Of a stretch of DNA of 64,000 nt, positions 1 to 8,348 are shown piece after piece. The notes beneath the pieces are model-generated. The model had not been told where the DNA came from and did not search any database. It saw nothing but the letters and a program-made list of their open reading frames with translations. Every line of letters starts with the position of its first letter. Within the stretch, counting starts at the first letter, position 1. The DNA lies in contig NZ_PTRA01000003.1 of the NCBI RefSeq assembly GCF_002943425.1, positions 62,001 through 126,000 on the forward strand, in the 5' to 3' direction. Origin of the DNA: Siphonobacter curvatus (GTDB lineage: Bacteria > Bacteroidota > Bacteroidia > Cytophagales > Spirosomataceae). The position numbers and the translations under genes are program-made.

Positions 1-843
1 CGGGATTTTCTGGAGTCCTGTCGCGGCTTGACGTATCCCAATTACGAAGTCATTCTGGTGGACAATGCCTCGCGGCAAGTATTGTCTACCGTAATTAACG
101 TGGCCGATTATTCCGGCGTAACTATTGTACGCAGCGAGGAAAATCTGGGCTTTACGGGGGGGAATAATCTGGGGATGGAAGCGGCCCGGGGTGATTACTT
201 CTTCATCGTCAACAACGATACGGAGTTGACACCAACTTTACTGGACGATCTACTAAAACCCTTTCAGCAGGATTCCCGGATTGGCGTTACCTGCCCTAAA
301 ATTAAATTTTACGATTATCCCGATATTGTTCAGTATGCGGGTTATAATCCCATGAATCTGTACACGGGTACGGCTACGCCCGTGGGGCTAAACGAACGCG
401 ATAGCGAACGTTTTAACCATTCAGGATATACGAACTTTGCTCACGGCTGTGCGATGCTGGTCAAGCGGGAGGTCATTACTAAGGTAGGGCGTTTTGCGGA
501 ACGTTTCTTCTTATACTACGAAGAGCTTGACTGGTCGCAACGCATCAAAGACGGCGGATTTTTGATTTATTACCAGGCCTCGGCTCTGATTTTGCACAAG
601 GAATCCGTATCGGTAGGGGCGTCCAACCCCCTTAAAACGTATTACCTCACCCGCAATCGTATTTTGTACATGCGGCGGCACGGATCGGCCTTTCAACGGC
701 TCATTTTTTACGTATTCTTCGCCACTTGTGTACTGCCCAAACACGTGTTTACCTACCTGATGAAAGGAAAATTGACGCACGCCAAAGCCTTTTTGAAAGG
801 GGTACGCTGGAATCTTACCTCGCCCTCTACTTCTGCCGTGTAG
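1..843 (+). CDS. Family 2 glycosyltransferase, 5' end outside window
   Basis: This is a GT-A fold glycosyltransferase that probably adds a sugar to a lipid-linked exopolysaccharide or O-antigen repeat unit at the inner membrane. The reading frame is open to base 1, and the residues before the first possible start (a TTG at 28) still match the family, so the true start lies outside the window. Visible family features are YPNYEVILVDNAS near the N-terminus, a GFTGGNNLG segment, and the DxD-like NNDTEL. The C-terminal third is basic and hydrophobic (YLTRNRILYMRRHG), as in rhamnosyltransferase-like enzymes. It converges on the polymerase gene with one base between the two stop codons. The acceptor sugar cannot be told. 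Confidence 0.88.
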   Translation, partial: RDFLESCRGLTYPNYEVILVDNASRQVLSTVINVADYSGVTIVRSEENLGFTGGNNLGMEAARGDYFFIVNNDTELTPTLLDDLLKPFQQDSRIGVTCPKIKFYDYPDIVQYAGYNPMNLYTGTATPVGLNERDSERFNHSGYTNFAHGCAMLVKREVITKVGRFAERFFLYYEELDWSQRIKDGGFLIYYQASALILHKESVSVGASNPLKTYYLTRNRILYMRRHGSAFQRLIFYVFFATCVLPKHVFTYLMKGKLTHAKAFLKGVRWNLTSPSTSAV

Positions 844-844
844 A

Positions 845-2350
845 TTAGCTCAGTGCCTTCGCGGTAGCAGCCCGCTGTTTCTGATCGAGTGTATAGGTAA
901 CATCGATTAGAGCGGCCATTAAATAAATGTAGATATTGAGGGGAAACTGTACCAAGGCCTCCTGGGGGTAATTACCGATATTCAAAACGAAGACGCTTAA
1001 GGTCATCGCCAGACAGTACGTCTTAAGCTCCGGGTTTTTGATCCGGTAAAAATTGATAATTCCTGCTCGAATAATTAGGAAAATCAGCGTACACAGGAGC
1101 AGCAGACCTACCCACCCGGTTTCCATGGCCACGCGTACATAACCTCCATCGGGAGGAATATTAGCCAGAAACGAATCGGGCGAAAAGCGTTTGCCCCAGC
1201 TACCCGCAGCACCCAATCCACCCCCGATGGGATGGGACTGAATAAAGGGCTGAATTTTTTTCTGGTTCTGGGCCCGCAGGTTAAAGGAAGCGTCGTTGGT
1301 CGGGCGAAAGGCCGTTTGAAAGCGGTACAACGTTGGATTCGACGTCGGAATCATAATCAGTACGGCCATACAAAAGCCCGCGATCAACGAGAAAAATAGA
1401 ATGATCCGGTTGAACTTAAGAATGGCAAACAGGGCTAGTCCGGCGGGTAATAGTACATACGCTCCCCGCGTTCCTGAGAAAAGCATCGCACTAATGAATA
1501 GAAAGATCATGCCTACCAGGCTTATCTTCTTCCAGAGAACCAGCGGGCCGGTCAACAGGGCTACGCAAATCAGACTCGCAATGACCATGTTGTAGGAGAA
1601 AATCACGGGATCGGCAAAAAGCGCGTACTTCCGCCAGTGACCGTCGATAAAGAGCAGACTACCAATGCTAGGATCGGAGTCAAGGTAGGCCTGTTCTGAA
1701 GCAGCAAAGCCAATGTATTCCTGTTTATAGGCTAGTAATGCGGCCCAGACCGAGATAAAGAGCCAGATTTTTAGAATGACGCGGATAAACTGGACGGTAC
1801 GGATCTGGTATTTGAATACAAAATACATCAGTACGACAATGGCCGCCGAACGTACGGTATACACCCAGGCTAGCCGCGAATCCGCTACGGGATTCAGTAC
1901 TTGTAGAATATTGAAACTTACCCATACCAGCACCATCGTACTAACGGGCCCTTTGAAAACGGACCAGTCGGGTCGGGAACGTTGACCGATGAAAAAGCCC
2001 AGAATCAGTAGGTACTGTAAGCCATCGAGTAAGGTGCCTAGGGGAAATTCGACACCCAGCCGCAAAATAAAAAACAGCAGATTGGCCATCACGAGTAGCG
2101 TTAGGATCCCAAACTCGGGTTTGGCTACAATCGCATACAGAATGGGCAGAGCAATACCTGCCCCCAAAATAGCGAAGCTCAGCTTGATATCGACTTCAAT
2201 GGCAATCCAGCCCAAGCCCAGTGAGGCCAGTAGCAGCAAAGCGGCTCCTGGTAGGTTATAGAATTTTTCCACCCACAGCTTTTGCCGAATCCACGTAAAG
2301 ATGGATCGCTGGGCAGAATCATTCGATACGGGCAGTTTAAAGGAGCTCAC
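845..2350 (-). CDS. O-antigen ligase/polymerase-like membrane protein (Wzy/WaaL family)
   Basis: This is a polytopic inner-membrane protein of about a dozen hydrophobic segments, 501 residues, probably polymerising or ligating the polysaccharide repeat unit on the periplasmic side. Family signatures are SGTRGAY in the middle and a C-terminal PPDGGYVRVAMETGWVGLL, which resembles the Wzy_C pattern of an aromatic/glycine loop followed by ExGxxGL. The start is GTG at 2350, directly abutting the TAA of the upstream 50-codon gene (TAAGTG), which implies translational coupling. It is the last gene of the minus-strand run from 8348. Whether it is a polymerase or a ligase cannot be decided from sequence. 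Confidence 0.85.
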   Translation of the reverse strand: MSSFKLPVSNDSAQRSIFTWIRQKLWVEKFYNLPGAALLLLASLGLGWIAIEVDIKLSFAILGAGIALPILYAIVAKPEFGILTLLVMANLLFFILRLGVEFPLGTLLDGLQYLLILGFFIGQRSRPDWSVFKGPVSTMVLVWVSFNILQVLNPVADSRLAWVYTVRSAAIVVLMYFVFKYQIRTVQFIRVILKIWLFISVWAALLAYKQEYIGFAASEQAYLDSDPSIGSLLFIDGHWRKYALFADPVIFSYNMVIASLICVALLTGPLVLWKKISLVGMIFLFISAMLFSGTRGAYVLLPAGLALFAILKFNRIILFFSLIAGFCMAVLIMIPTSNPTLYRFQTAFRPTNDASFNLRAQNQKKIQPFIQSHPIGGGLGAAGSWGKRFSPDSFLANIPPDGGYVRVAMETGWVGLLLLCTLIFLIIRAGIINFYRIKNPELKTYCLAMTLSVFVLNIGNYPQEALVQFPLNIYIYLMAALIDVTYTLDQKQRAATAKALS

Positions 2351-2503
2351 TTATAAAAATACGAGTTTGAAAAAGAAGAAATAAACGCTACCCAAGGCCA
2401 GTAGAATGGCAATTTTTTGCATCAATGCTTCCGTAGAAGTTAACCCCTCGGGAGCATCCGTTTTTCCTGGGGTTCGTTTGGGGCGATCCGGATAAATCTT
2501 CAT
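2351..2503 (-). CDS. Small single-pass membrane protein, 50 residues
   Basis: This short gene reads ATG at 2503 to TAA at 2351. The N-terminal half is hydrophilic (MKIYPDRPKRTPGKTDAPEG) and is followed by one membrane segment (IAILLALGSVYFFFFKLVFL) that ends the protein. It fills the gap between the glycosyltransferase (stop at 2508, 4 bases away) and the polymerase (GTG at 2350, no gap). That exact packing in a co-directional operon is the main evidence that it is real. I do not recognise the family. A role as a small partner of the polymerase or glycosyltransferase is inferred from position only. Confidence 0.68.
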   Translation of the reverse strand: MKIYPDRPKRTPGKTDAPEGLTSTEALMQKIAILLALGSVYFFFFKLVFL

Positions 2504-2507
2504 AATC

Positions 2508-3686
2508 CTATTCGGAAGAACCGTGTTTGGTTGCCACTGAAATCTGGTTGGCTTTTCGAACTTTTAGCAAAGCCATGATTTGGTAAAGCATAAACCGGGG
2601 AATATTCCAGAGCGACTTGTAAATTTTCGGATGCGTGTCAGATAGGAGCAGGGCTATGAAAAACCCAGCTACGAAGGTGAGTAAACCCAGGAACCATACC
2701 AGAGCCAGGGTCGGAGCCACCCATACGTTGATGAGCATAAAAACCACCGACAACAGCAGAAAAATAAACAACGGTGGCCGTAACAGGATGAGTCCAAATA
2801 CAAACTGGTTCCAGTTGAAGGTGGTGAGGCCTTTGAAAATCAAACCGAACCCGTACGAAAAATACTTGAACCAGGTATTAATCCAGCGAGCCCGTTGCTT
2901 GACCAATTGATCCGATTTGGCCGTTTTTTCATCGTATACGATGGCTGACTCCGTAAAGGCAATGCGGTGGCCAGCCCCTACAATGGCATTTTGTAATACT
3001 TTGTCAAAACCTGCTCCCGTCACGTCCAGGTGTTCCAGGCTGGCCCGGTACAATTCCGTAGTAAAGGCCATACCTGAGCCCGCTAACGTAGCCGAAGAAC
3101 CTACTTCAAAAAGCACCTTACCATCGTAGAAATGATAGTAAATATCCCGGGCAGCATCCAGACAGGAGAACGTAGTATCCAGATTTTTTGCCTCCCGAAT
3201 TCCCTGTACAGCGGTGAAACCCTGAGCGAAGTAACGATTTAGCTCATTGAGATACTCCGGATCAACCAGGTTATCACTGTCGATAATCGTGAGCCGTTCA
3301 TGCGGCCGGATAAACCGTTGGATGGCGTAAAAATGGGAGCGGGTGTTACTGGCCAGTACTTGCTCCGGCCGGAGCAGTTGCACCCGGGGATCGTCAAAGT
3401 GTAAGGTACTGATGTCACACTTATCGGCCACAATGTAAATGACGTAATTCGTATAATTTAATTTCAGCAGAGAAGCTACTACGCTGGGTAACAGCACCGT
3501 TTGTTCATAAGCCGTAACAATAATGGCGTAATCCGGCTCAAGGGTTAGCGGAGCGGACTGGCGTTTGGAAACAAAAGCTTTTCGAATCAGATACCCTACC
3601 AGTAAAACTACGGGTAAAACCAGATTGTATCCGATACTTAATTGCAGCAGTAGCCACAGGTTATAAGCTAGGGTACGTACATCCAT
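2508..3686 (-). CDS. Membrane-bound family 2 glycosyltransferase
   Basis: This is a processive-type GT2 enzyme of 392 residues. An N-terminal membrane segment (about 13-35) is followed by a GT-A domain with VTAYEQ, a DSDNLVD metal/sugar-nucleotide motif and a QRARW motif (the QxxRW of cellulose/hyaluronan synthase-like enzymes), then two or three C-terminal membrane segments. It probably elongates the exopolysaccharide at the inner membrane. It lies 12 bases downstream of the chain-length/kinase gene and 4 bases upstream of the 50-residue membrane protein, so all are likely cotranscribed. Sugar specificity is unknown. Confidence 0.88.
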   Translation of the reverse strand: MDVRTLAYNLWLLLQLSIGYNLVLPVVLLVGYLIRKAFVSKRQSAPLTLEPDYAIIVTAYEQTVLLPSVVASLLKLNYTNYVIYIVADKCDISTLHFDDPRVQLLRPEQVLASNTRSHFYAIQRFIRPHERLTIIDSDNLVDPEYLNELNRYFAQGFTAVQGIREAKNLDTTFSCLDAARDIYYHFYDGKVLFEVGSSATLAGSGMAFTTELYRASLEHLDVTGAGFDKVLQNAIVGAGHRIAFTESAIVYDEKTAKSDQLVKQRARWINTWFKYFSYGFGLIFKGLTTFNWNQFVFGLILLRPPLFIFLLLSVVFMLINVWVAPTLALVWFLGLLTFVAGFFIALLLSDTHPKIYKSLWNIPRFMLYQIMALLKVRKANQISVATKHGSSE

Positions 3687-3698
3687 TCAATTCCTTGG

Positions 3699-5846
3699 TT
3701 AAGATACCGTAGTCGCCTTAGTTAATACCCAGCCTACCAGGGTATCGCCCAGACTCTTTAAATACTGAATGCCTGGAGTGTGTGAATCTCGAATCGTAGT
3801 ATGGGCTTCGTAAACGGCCACTACTTTATCGGCGAACTGAATCCATTCTTTCGCCTTATTTCGCGTTTCTAAAGCCGGCGTTTCGATCAGTATGACATCG
3901 AAATAGCTTTTTAGTTCAGCAATTTTAGCGGCAATGTGCGTTTCGCTGGCCAGCTCAAAGAGGGAGTAATCACCCCGATTATTACTCAGGGAATAAATGC
4001 CGTTTTCAACGTACAGTGATTCCAGAGGCATGGTTGTATGCAGGAAATCTTCCACATATACGGCTTTAGGAGTGAGGGAAGTGCTGTGGGTACTGCTAAA
4101 GTTTCCATCTACAATCAAGACCCTTTTATTAATCATGGCAAACGCATGAGCCAGACTTAAAAGCAGCGTTGTTTTCCCTTCTTCCGGTCGTAAGCTGGTT
4201 AAGGCAATAACCTTGCCCGTAGTTAATTCATGATCGAGTTCAAACCGTATCGAACGTAAAGCATTCCGATACGTTAGTACGGATTTACTCGGGGACGGAT
4301 CATGCCATAATTGCGTTAGATCCGAACTGGTATCAATCTTATGGAGCGTTCCAATGACTGGAATATCAGTTGAATTGGCCAGTTGTTTAGCATCATGAAT
4401 CGAATTATCCAGATAGAAAACCAGGAAGAGAATCAACAAGCAGAGAACAAAACTGATAATTCCCGAGAAAACAATGAGGATTACTTTTTTAGAAGGCGTT
4501 AAGGTACCCGGCAAAGCTTTTTCAATGAGCTTCAACTGCGTAATTTGCTGGGATTGCATTTTGGCATTGTTGTAGCGTTGCAAAGCCTCAATGTATTCCT
4601 TACTGGCAATATCAATACTGGTTTCAAATTCCTGAATCTTCGCCTCGTTGGGTACTAACCCATCAAATTTCCGATTCAAGCGAACTAACTCTTTTTCAAC
4701 CGTTGCAATGCTATTCTGAGCCAGCTCCAGGGCAATCTCCATGTTTAATTTCTGACTCACCAGCTCCGTTTTGGCCACCAAAGGATTGTAAATGTAACTA
4801 TCCGTCGATTGATTGATCTGGGTGGTCAGTTTATTCTGAAGCGAATCAAGGCGAGCTTTGTATTTAGGGTCAAAATTGGAACGGAAGTAGATATCATTCG
4901 CCGCTCTTAACTGCTGCTTGGTTACAACAATGTTCTGGTTAATGGCCGCCAGCGTACTTTCGAGGTACCGCCGATCGCTGGGGTTAAATTTATTATCAAT
5001 ATTTTTCAAGGCTGCCGTATACGCGACTACATCCTTAATAGCTACTTCTCTACGTGTCTCGAAATCAATGATTTGACCATACATGCTTCGGGCTTGTTCA
5101 TTGAGATTTAAAACCCGATTTTTAATTTTATACTGTTTCAGCTGATCCATCAATCCGGTCAGATTCCGCATTTTTTCGTTCATGAATTTTTCTAGAAATT
5201 CAATGGAACGATCATTACTCGTCTGTAATCGAATGGAATAGCGACTGATAAAATCTGTACATAAGGTATTGACCACAAAAGCCGTAAATTCAGGATCATC
5301 GCCATCAAATTCAACCCGGATATAGTCACTATCCTTCACCCGAGAAACCGTGAGGTTACCGGAAATAGCATCCGTATCGTAATGCATGGATTGCAGAATA
5401 TTCAGTAACTTCTTTTCTTCGGGACTTTCAATGAAAAGATCCTGCTGGGTAGAAAGCTTTTGATTAAAGATGGCAATAGCCCGACTCTTTTCAGTGGAAC
5501 TCAGCTCCTGTACGGGTTTACTGGGTTTATGAAAAGCTTTGGCGGGCTGGGTAAGATCATGCAGAATGAGCCGATAAGAAACCATATTTAAGGTATTCTT
5601 CAGCTGCATACTCTGTATGATATTGTCAAACTTTTGCGTTACTTCCGACTGCTGTTCGTTGCCACCGCCCGTGAATCCCTGATCCGTTTTATCCACTAGC
5701 CCCGTCGCAATTCGTGCCGTTGATGTGTACTCGTCGGGGAGTTTCTGAACCAGGAAATAGGCGGCAATGACGGTTAGTAAGGGGACTGCCAGCAGCAGCC
5801 ACTTCTTTTTATATAAGAAATTAAGAAATCTAATGAAATCTGCCAT
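3699..5846 (-). CDS. Polysaccharide co-polymerase fused to degenerate BY-kinase-like ATPase
   Basis: This 715-residue protein resembles Wzc-type proteins: a Wzz domain after membrane segment 1 (about 14-34), a long periplasmic coiled coil, membrane segment 2 (about 455-482), then a cytoplasmic P-loop domain. The Walker A motif is SLRPEEGKTT (about 550). The A' motif reads VLIVDGNF, where BY-kinases usually have DxDxR, and Walker B reads VILIETPA with Glu where Asp is expected. The C-terminus has no tyrosine cluster. It likely sets chain length and couples polymerisation to export, but tyrosine kinase activity is doubtful. It sits between the TolC-like gene and the membrane glycosyltransferase. 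Confidence 0.87.
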   Translation of the reverse strand: MADFIRFLNFLYKKKWLLLAVPLLTVIAAYFLVQKLPDEYTSTARIATGLVDKTDQGFTGGGNEQQSEVTQKFDNIIQSMQLKNTLNMVSYRLILHDLTQPAKAFHKPSKPVQELSSTEKSRAIAIFNQKLSTQQDLFIESPEEKKLLNILQSMHYDTDAISGNLTVSRVKDSDYIRVEFDGDDPEFTAFVVNTLCTDFISRYSIRLQTSNDRSIEFLEKFMNEKMRNLTGLMDQLKQYKIKNRVLNLNEQARSMYGQIIDFETRREVAIKDVVAYTAALKNIDNKFNPSDRRYLESTLAAINQNIVVTKQQLRAANDIYFRSNFDPKYKARLDSLQNKLTTQINQSTDSYIYNPLVAKTELVSQKLNMEIALELAQNSIATVEKELVRLNRKFDGLVPNEAKIQEFETSIDIASKEYIEALQRYNNAKMQSQQITQLKLIEKALPGTLTPSKKVILIVFSGIISFVLCLLILFLVFYLDNSIHDAKQLANSTDIPVIGTLHKIDTSSDLTQLWHDPSPSKSVLTYRNALRSIRFELDHELTTGKVIALTSLRPEEGKTTLLLSLAHAFAMINKRVLIVDGNFSSTHSTSLTPKAVYVEDFLHTTMPLESLYVENGIYSLSNNRGDYSLFELASETHIAAKIAELKSYFDVILIETPALETRNKAKEWIQFADKVVAVYEAHTTIRDSHTPGIQYLKSLGDTLVGWVLTKATTVS

Positions 5847-5895
5847 TCGATTGCGTGATGCTTAACTTATGTAGTATGGGTCAAGGATAAATTGC

Positions 5896-6663
5896 TTATT
5901 GATCTAACTTGATGTTTTCAAGTTTTTCCCCCACAAGTTCTTCCAGTCGGGTTTTAGAGATGAGCACCTCACTTTCAGCAATAATCAGTTGCTGATTATT
6001 GTCCGAATACATCACCAACACGTTATTGTAGTTTTCAAGGCTTTGTTCACCCTTTTCAAATTTATATTTTACGTCCTTCAGCATGCTCTCTATATCCAGT
6101 TGCAATTCATGCTTGACGCGTAAAACGGCTCGTCGTTGGATGTAGGCAAAATAGCGTTGCTTGACGTCAGCTTCTAAATTAAGATCAAAGGCTTGCTGCT
6201 CGTACTCGGCCACTTTTTTCTCTCCTCGGGCCTGTTTCAAAAGCGGAGTTTTCTGTAAGATGGATCCTATGTTCAGTAGCAGGCCAATCTGATAGTTATT
6301 AAACCAGTTCGGGTTAACTACCGTTGGTACGGGAGAGGTAGGATTGGTAATGTACGTAGGCGTATTGGCCGGGCTGTAGAGGTAGGAAACAGACAAGGCG
6401 TCAAAATAGGCTACTTTGGCTCTTCTGATGCCTAAGTCAGCAATACCTACGCGTTCTTTGAACGACTTACTACGGGGGTAATTTGCTTTAGCTATTTCGA
6501 TTAATTTTTCGAGATAGGGATAGGAGATATCCTGCATCATCGACTGAGTCGCTTCCTGAGCTTGTACCGAAACAGTACTTACTTCAAGCATAAATCCCAG
6601 CAAGAATACCTTCGCAAACAGCCTACCTGCGTAGTGGCGACTAAGAAAAAAAAACGCTTTCAT
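5896..6663 (-). CDS. Half-length TolC-like outer-membrane efflux family protein
   Basis: This exported protein of 255 residues has a signal peptide ending near VSVQAQ. The C-terminal half is a long amphipathic helical hairpin of the outer-membrane-efflux type (KYKFEKGEQSLENYNNVL, then SKTRLEELVGE). A normal TolC protomer has two such repeats and about 420-480 residues; this one has room for only one. It lies 49 bases downstream of the co-polymerase gene's start side and follows the priming transferase in the operon, occupying the place where a Wza-type exporter is usually found. Export of the polysaccharide is inferred from context. Confidence 0.75.
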   Translation of the reverse strand: MKAFFFLSRHYAGRLFAKVFLLGFMLEVSTVSVQAQEATQSMMQDISYPYLEKLIEIAKANYPRSKSFKERVGIADLGIRRAKVAYFDALSVSYLYSPANTPTYITNPTSPVPTVVNPNWFNNYQIGLLLNIGSILQKTPLLKQARGEKKVAEYEQQAFDLNLEADVKQRYFAYIQRRAVLRVKHELQLDIESMLKDVKYKFEKGEQSLENYNNVLVMYSDNNQQLIIAESEVLISKTRLEELVGEKLENIKLDQ

Positions 6664-6716
6664 TCGTACGATTTATGACTTTGGGAAGGACGATTCCTAC
6701 GCCAGGGAAGAAACTC

Positions 6717-7895
6717 TTATACGTTTTCGGATTGAATTAAAGCCGGGAAAGTTTTCAGAATAATCTTTACATCCATCCAGAACGAATAGTTTTTAGCGTA
6801 TTCAATATCCAGTTGCATGCGTTCTTCTTCCGACATGTCTTGCTTGCCTTTTCCACGTTTGGTCACTTGCCAAAGGCCCGTCAGTCCGGCGGGGCCCGCA
6901 AAACGCTGAATGTATTGATCAGACGTCAGTTTTTCCGCTTCGTAAAGCGGTAAGGGACGGTTGCCGACCAGCGACATATCGCCCCGGAAGATGTTAATGA
7001 GTTGTGGCAATTCATCAATACTGGAATTCCGCAAAAACCGACCAATTCGCGTGATACGGGGGTCGTTGCCAAACTTCATGAACGCCGCTTTGTTGTGTTT
7101 CCGCTGGAGATATACCTTCTCACAAACTTCCTCATTGTCGAGGTACAGCATTCGCTGGCAGGTATTCTTGCCGCTATACACGCACTCGGCACACAAAGCG
7201 AACTGCTCTTTTTCAGGCACTTCTTCTACTTTGTTGTACATATTGAAGGCAGCCATTTCCTTCACGAGTTTGTCGGCATCGGTACGCATGGTCCGAAACT
7301 TAAGCAGATCGAATACCTTATAACCGCCACCTACGCGTTTAGAGCGATAAATAATAGGTCCTTTGGAATCGATACGAATCAAGAGGGCCACCAGTAAGAA
7401 CAGGGGCGAAAGCAGGAGCAGGGCCAGACCCGTAGTGGTCACATCAATGAAGCGTTTCCACCACGTCACGCGTACGCGAAAACGAGGCATACGCGTCGGC
7501 TGTAGAGCCAGAAGCTGACTTTTCCGAACGAAGTAATGAAGTCGAGTGAGCAGATCACCGCGACTAAAGTCTTTGGGGTATAGATCATTACCTCCTGCTT
7601 GAAGCACCTCTTGTTTGTAGGTGTTGTTCAGGGTAGGTACGGTTACAATAACCGGTAGCGCACTCAACCAGGGAATAGACCGAAGCTGCTTCAGGAATGA
7701 AATAGCCTGAGCTTCGTAGCTTATAATCACAGCATCGGCCGGATAGTGGTCTTTCAGTGCTGCCAATGCTTCTTCCGCAGAGGTAAGCTGCCATATATTC
7801 AATGGCTCAGCGAACGCTTGCTTAAACGTATCACTCGCACTACTATCAGGTTCTACGTACAGGATACGTAAAGGTGGATGGGTAACAACAGACAT
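6717..7895 (-). CDS. Priming sugar transferase with N-terminal pseudo-receiver domain
   Basis: Residues 140-392 form a bacterial sugar transferase (WbaP/WcaJ/PglC-like) that would transfer sugar-1-phosphate to undecaprenyl phosphate, the first step of repeat-unit assembly. Seen are the membrane helix (about 150-174), KFRTM (199-203), DELPQL (294-299) and the GPAGLTGLWQV block. Residues 9-125 fold like a response-regulator receiver: E15 and D17 and K108 (YPKDF) are retained, but the phospho-acceptor position reads IISY with no Asp. An insert at 220-265 has four cysteines (235, 238, 246, 258), possibly metal binding. It follows the stand-alone response regulator in the operon. Confidence 0.88.
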   Translation of the reverse strand: MSVVTHPPLRILYVEPDSSASDTFKQAFAEPLNIWQLTSAEEALAALKDHYPADAVIISYEAQAISFLKQLRSIPWLSALPVIVTVPTLNNTYKQEVLQAGGNDLYPKDFSRGDLLTRLHYFVRKSQLLALQPTRMPRFRVRVTWWKRFIDVTTTGLALLLLSPLFLLVALLIRIDSKGPIIYRSKRVGGGYKVFDLLKFRTMRTDADKLVKEMAAFNMYNKVEEVPEKEQFALCAECVYSGKNTCQRMLYLDNEEVCEKVYLQRKHNKAAFMKFGNDPRITRIGRFLRNSSIDELPQLINIFRGDMSLVGNRPLPLYEAEKLTSDQYIQRFAGPAGLTGLWQVTKRGKGKQDMSEEERMQLDIEYAKNYSFWMDVKIILKTFPALIQSENV

Positions 7896-7946
7896 GGCGG
7901 TGCCTCATTACGAAATGAAAACTTACTTCGCACACTAAAAAATAAC

Positions 7947-8348
7947 TTATTTATAAACCCGGCGGAGTACTGCTTTTACTTTAGCAATGATTTCCAAGGG
8001 ATTAAAAGGCTTCGTCATAAAGTCGTCAGCACCTAGTTCCAGACACTGAATCCGGTCATTGCTTTCTTCACTGCCTGACAAAATAATTACTGGAATATGA
8101 CCAAATAGATTACTGCCTCGTAATACCTTCAAAAATTCTTTGCCATTCAAATGAGGCATGTTTAAATCAGCAATGACCAAGTCTACCGGACTACCCGTCT
8201 CAATGTAAGACATGCCAGCCATTCCGTCGTCTTTAATAATCGTATCAAATTCTTTGTTGAGGCATAACTGGAGTACTTTTCGCGTCATGGGCTCATCGTC
8301 CAGTATTAAAATCGTTGACTTTTCGAGGGTGGAATTTGGCGGATTCAT
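7947..8348 (-). CDS. Single-domain response regulator (CheY-like)
   Basis: This is a 133-residue receiver domain with no output domain. All phosphorylation residues are present: D17/D18 (ILDDEP), D61 (IADLNMP), S91 (ILSGSEE) and K113 (MTKPF). I chose the ATG at 8348 (MNPPNSTLEK) because an upstream in-frame ATG at 8381 adds only a non-family hydrophobic stretch. It is the first gene of the exopolysaccharide run and lies just before the sugar transferase that carries a receiver lacking the Asp, so it may control polysaccharide synthesis by protein contact. No histidine kinase is in the window. Confidence 0.88.
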   Translation of the reverse strand: MNPPNSTLEKSTILILDDEPMTRKVLQLCLNKEFDTIIKDDGMAGMSYIETGSPVDLVIADLNMPHLNGKEFLKVLRGSNLFGHIPVIILSGSEESNDRIQCLELGADDFMTKPFNPLEIIAKVKAVLRRVYK

